Positions 12,985-16,713 of a stretch of DNA of 16,713 bases are shown one piece after another. The stretch is from positions 1 to 16,713 of the forward strand of contig JBHHXR010000048.1 of the NCBI GenBank assembly GCA_046757205.1, read 5' to 3'. The stretch comes from JBHHXR01 sp046757205 (GTDB taxonomy: Bacteria > Pseudomonadota > Alphaproteobacteria > Rhodobacterales > Rhodobacteraceae). The position numbers and the translations under genes were made by a program. Under the pieces are notes generated by a model. That model ran no database searches and was not told where the DNA came from. It was given only the letters and a program-made list of their open reading frames with translations. Positions within the stretch are counted from its first letter, which is position 1. Each line of letters begins with the position of its first letter.

Positions 12985-14937
12985 ATGAGTCTCCCGTCCG
13001 GATTCCTCGACGAGTTGCGAAACCGGGTGCCGATCGCACAGGTGATCGGGCGCAAGCTGAGCTGGGACGCCAGGAAATCCAACCCGGGCAAGGGCGATTA
13101 CTGGGCTTCCTGCCCGTTTCACCACGAAAAGACCGCTTCGTTTCACGTCGACGACCGCAAGGGATTCTACTATTGCTTCGGCTGCCACGCGAAAGGCGAC
13201 GCACTGAGTTTCGTGCGCGAAACCGAAAACGTCGGCTTCATGGAGGCCGTGGAAATCCTCGCCCGCGAGGCCGGCATGACGGTCCCCGCGCCCGATCCGA
13301 AGGCCCGCGCCCGGGATGACCGGCGCCGATCCCTCGCCGACGTCATGGAGCAGGCGGTCAAACACTACCGCCTGCAACTTCGCACCGGGCCCGCCGCTGC
13401 CGCCAGGGAATATCTGCAGCGCCGAGGGCTGAGCGACGCGGATCAGGCGCGGTTCGAAATCGGCTTCGCCCGGGAAGACCGCGCGGCGCTCCACGATCAC
13501 CTGACGGGCAACGGTGTCAGCCCCGAGGAACTCGTTGAGGCCGGCCTCTGCGTCCGGCCGGAGGACGGCGGCCAGCCCTACGACCGGTTCCGCGGCCGCA
13601 TCATGTTCCCGATCCGCGACGCGCGCGGCCGCTGCATCGCTTTCGGGGGCCGGGCGATGGACCCGAACGCGCGCGCCAAGTACCTGAATTCGCCGGAGAC
13701 CGCACTGTTCGACAAGGGCCGTACCCTGTTCAATATCGGCCCCGCCCGCGAAGCCGCCGGCAAGACCGGCGCGCTGATCGTCGCCGAAGGCTACATGGAC
13801 GTGATCGCGCTGGCGCGTGCCGGTTTCGCCCACGCGGTCGCACCGCTCGGCACGGCGATAACCGAGGATCAGCTGCGGCTGATGTGGCGAATCGCCGACG
13901 AGCCCGTGATCGCGCTTGACGGTGACACCGCCGGCCTGCGCGCCGCCATGCGGCTGGTCGACCTCGCGCTGCCCATGCTTGTTGCCGGCAAGTCGCTGCG
14001 GTTCTGCATTCTTCCCGAGGGCCAGGATCCCGACGATCTGGTCTCCGCCGGCGGCGCGGCGGCGTTTCAAGCGCAGCTCGACCAGGCCCGCCCGATGGTC
14101 GATCTGCTCTGGCAGCGCGAGACCGAAGGCAAGGTATTCGACAGCCCCGAACGGCGCGCCGCGCTCGACGCCGCGCTGCGCCGGTCGCTGGCGCAGATCC
14201 GCGATGCTTCGATCGCGGCCCACTACCGCGCTGCCATCCGCGCGCTGCGGGCCGAGCTGTTCCGTCCTGCCGGGACGGCCGCGCCCGCCGGCCGGAGGCG
14301 CGGCAGGACACCGCCCGTTCAGGGGGCCGCCCCCGACACCCGCGCATCGCTTCTGGCGCAGCGCAACGCAAGCCTCGAGACAGCGGCGAGAATCCGCGAG
14401 AGCGCGATCCTGGCCGGGTGCATGAACCACCCCGACATCGCCCGCCAGTTCGAAAGCGAACTGGAATCCTCGCCGTTCTTGTGTTCGGACCTCGATCAAA
14501 TCCGGCGCGCCGTCTTGCAGCTTCTCGCCGAGCCCCTAGATAAAACCGAAGACGCGGGCTTTGCGGACGGCGTAAACGCCAAGGTCGGCTTCGACGTTCC
14601 CGCGAAACTCGCGAAGATCGGACATATCCGAGCGAACCGTCATCTTGGGCCCGGTGCGGTGAAGGAACTGGCTGAAAAAGCGATCGCCGAGGAGTTAACC
14701 AAACAATCAGCTTTGGTCGGTATCGACGCCGAAATCCGCGAAGCCGAGCAGGAACTCGGCGGCGTCGCCGACGAGGGCCTGACCTGGCGCCTGCACCAGG
14801 CGGGCACGGCACGCGACAGGGCAGTGACCGCGCCGCTGGCGGAGGACCCGGCGGAACAGTCTGCCGACGCCGGATTGTCCGAGCATTTACAGGATCTGAT
14901 CGACAGGAAGATCTGGGAGAAGGACAAGGGGCGATAA
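12985..14937 (+). CDS. dnaG: DNA primase
   Basis: A 650-aa replicative primase that makes RNA primers for Okazaki fragments together with the DnaB helicase. The N-terminal CHC2 zinc finger has Cys43, His46, Cys64 and Cys67 (CPFHHEKTASFHV, then YYCFGCHAKGD). The RNA polymerase domain has the RIMFPIRDARGRCIAFGGR and KYLNSPET boxes, and the TOPRIM metal site with Glu268 in VAEGYMDV and Asp312/Asp314 in ALDGDTAG. A Pro/Ala-rich linker around residues 430-450 leads to the C-terminal helicase-binding region ending KIWEKDKGR. Length is normal for alphaproteobacterial DnaG. AGAGGA lies 10 nt before the ATG. dnaG-rpoD adjacency is the widely conserved macromolecular-synthesis arrangement; rpsU is not in the window. 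The gene is complete, with no frameshift. Confidence 0.97.
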   Translation: MSLPSGFLDELRNRVPIAQVIGRKLSWDARKSNPGKGDYWASCPFHHEKTASFHVDDRKGFYYCFGCHAKGDALSFVRETENVGFMEAVEILAREAGMTVPAPDPKARARDDRRRSLADVMEQAVKHYRLQLRTGPAAAAREYLQRRGLSDADQARFEIGFAREDRAALHDHLTGNGVSPEELVEAGLCVRPEDGGQPYDRFRGRIMFPIRDARGRCIAFGGRAMDPNARAKYLNSPETALFDKGRTLFNIGPAREAAGKTGALIVAEGYMDVIALARAGFAHAVAPLGTAITEDQLRLMWRIADEPVIALDGDTAGLRAAMRLVDLALPMLVAGKSLRFCILPEGQDPDDLVSAGGAAAFQAQLDQARPMVDLLWQRETEGKVFDSPERRAALDAALRRSLAQIRDASIAAHYRAAIRALRAELFRPAGTAAPAGRRRGRTPPVQGAAPDTRASLLAQRNASLETAARIRESAILAGCMNHPDIARQFESELESSPFLCSDLDQIRRAVLQLLAEPLDKTEDAGFADGVNAKVGFDVPAKLAKIGHIRANRHLGPGAVKELAEKAIAEELTKQSALVGIDAEIREAEQELGGVADEGLTWRLHQAGTARDRAVTAPLAEDPAEQSADAGLSEHLQDLIDRKIWEKDKGR

Positions 14938-14949
14938 GGCCCCCGGTCG

Positions 14950-14979
14950 TTCGGCAACAGGCGCGAATTTGTTGCCGAA
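14950..14979 (+). terminator. Hairpin after dnaG (terminator-like or mRNA processing signal)
   Basis: TTCGGCAAC (14950-14958) and GTTGCCGAA (14971-14979) are perfect 9-bp arms around a 12-nt loop, starting 12 bp after the dnaG stop. No T-tract follows, so full termination is doubtful; partial termination or RNA processing between dnaG and rpoD would fit. The right arm is also the first of the three tandem repeats described next. Confidence 0.45.
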
Positions 14980-15043
14980 TCAGTTTGCGAATCAAATTGC
15001 GAATCACCGATTCGTCATAGAGGCTCCGGCCCACGTGATTCGC
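14971..15043. promoter_or_regulatory. Tandem 12-bp repeats with clustered GANTC sites upstream of rpoD
   Basis: Three tandem 12-mers, GTTGCCGAATCA, GTTTGCGAATCA and AATTGCGAATCA (14971-15006), each contain GAATC. Two inverted copies follow: GATTC at 15009-15013 and at 15037-15041. The third repeat can pair with either one: CGAATC-ACC-GATTCG (15000-15014), or the perfect 9-bp arms GCGAATCAC (14999-15007) and GTGATTCGC (15035-15043). GANTC is the CcrM methylation target in most Alphaproteobacteria. No clear sigma-70 promoter could be placed, although rpoD must be expressed from here or by read-through from dnaG. Confidence 0.5.
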
Positions 15044-15077
15044 GGCCCGCATGAAGAGCAGGAGTTACAGTATCGAT

Positions 15078-16713
<1,636 letters not shown>

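Noticed and set aside
12838..14499. 553-codon minus-strand frame opposite dnaG
   Set aside because: Antisense of dnaG with no recognisable domain; dnaG carries all expected motifs.
14971..15006. Three 12-bp repeats as a CRISPR or plasmid iteron array
   Set aside because: Units are contiguous with no spacers, too short and too few for CRISPR, and no replication initiator gene is nearby. Regulatory or methylation roles fit better.

Overview
The window is high-G+C bacterial DNA that reads as a chromosome segment of an alphaproteobacterium, most likely from Rhodobacterales or a close relative. The main evidence is gene content. It has a dnaG-rpoD pair, an RpoH with the QKKLFFNLRK box, an RluD-type pseudouridine synthase head to head with a DUF6476-type membrane protein, a soluble TerB-plus-J-domain protein beginning MSIWTRIS, and a small secreted protein of a type common in that order. 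The lineage call is inference from remembered family relatives; no search was run.

Layout. Positions 1-2373 (minus strand, cut by the left edge) hold a fused HyuA-HyuB 5-oxoprolinase/hydantoinase, divergent from a GNAT acetyltransferase (2461-2952). Positions 3097-8684 form a co-directional plus-strand run: TerB/J-domain protein, endonuclease/exonuclease/phosphatase-fold hydrolase, small exported protein, M3 oligoendopeptidase F and M32 carboxypeptidase. A Gfo/Idh/MocA oxidoreductase (8692-9660, minus) converges on this run. Next comes a compositionally odd patch (about 9660-10422) with a 54-aa ORF and an unrecognised 151-aa protein with 30 lysines and only 2 arginines. From 10507 onward the window is core information processing: rpoH and rluD on the minus strand, then DUF6476-like, dnaG and rpoD (cut by the right edge) on the plus strand.

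How the genes fit together. The M3 and M32 metallopeptidases are adjacent and probably co-transcribed; with the 5-oxoprolinase they suggest peptide and amino-acid salvage. The right third encodes the heat-shock sigma factor, the housekeeping sigma factor, primase and a ribosome-maturation enzyme.

Most notable non-coding signals. (1) The dnaG-rpoD gap has three tandem 12-bp repeats and five GANTC sites (the CcrM methylation target) within 65 bp, overlapping alternative inverted repeats. (2) A CTTGAA-N17-CTATGT promoter matching the alphaproteobacterial RpoH consensus lies just upstream of rpoH itself. (3) A perfect 7-bp inverted repeat lies between the divergent oxoprolinase and acetyltransferase genes. 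(4) A GGGGACA-type REP-like hairpin lies upstream of the small secreted protein. I saw no tRNA, rRNA, CRISPR array, insertion sequence or phage gene. No clear multi-gene novel system is evident; the lysine-rich locus is the best candidate for something undescribed.
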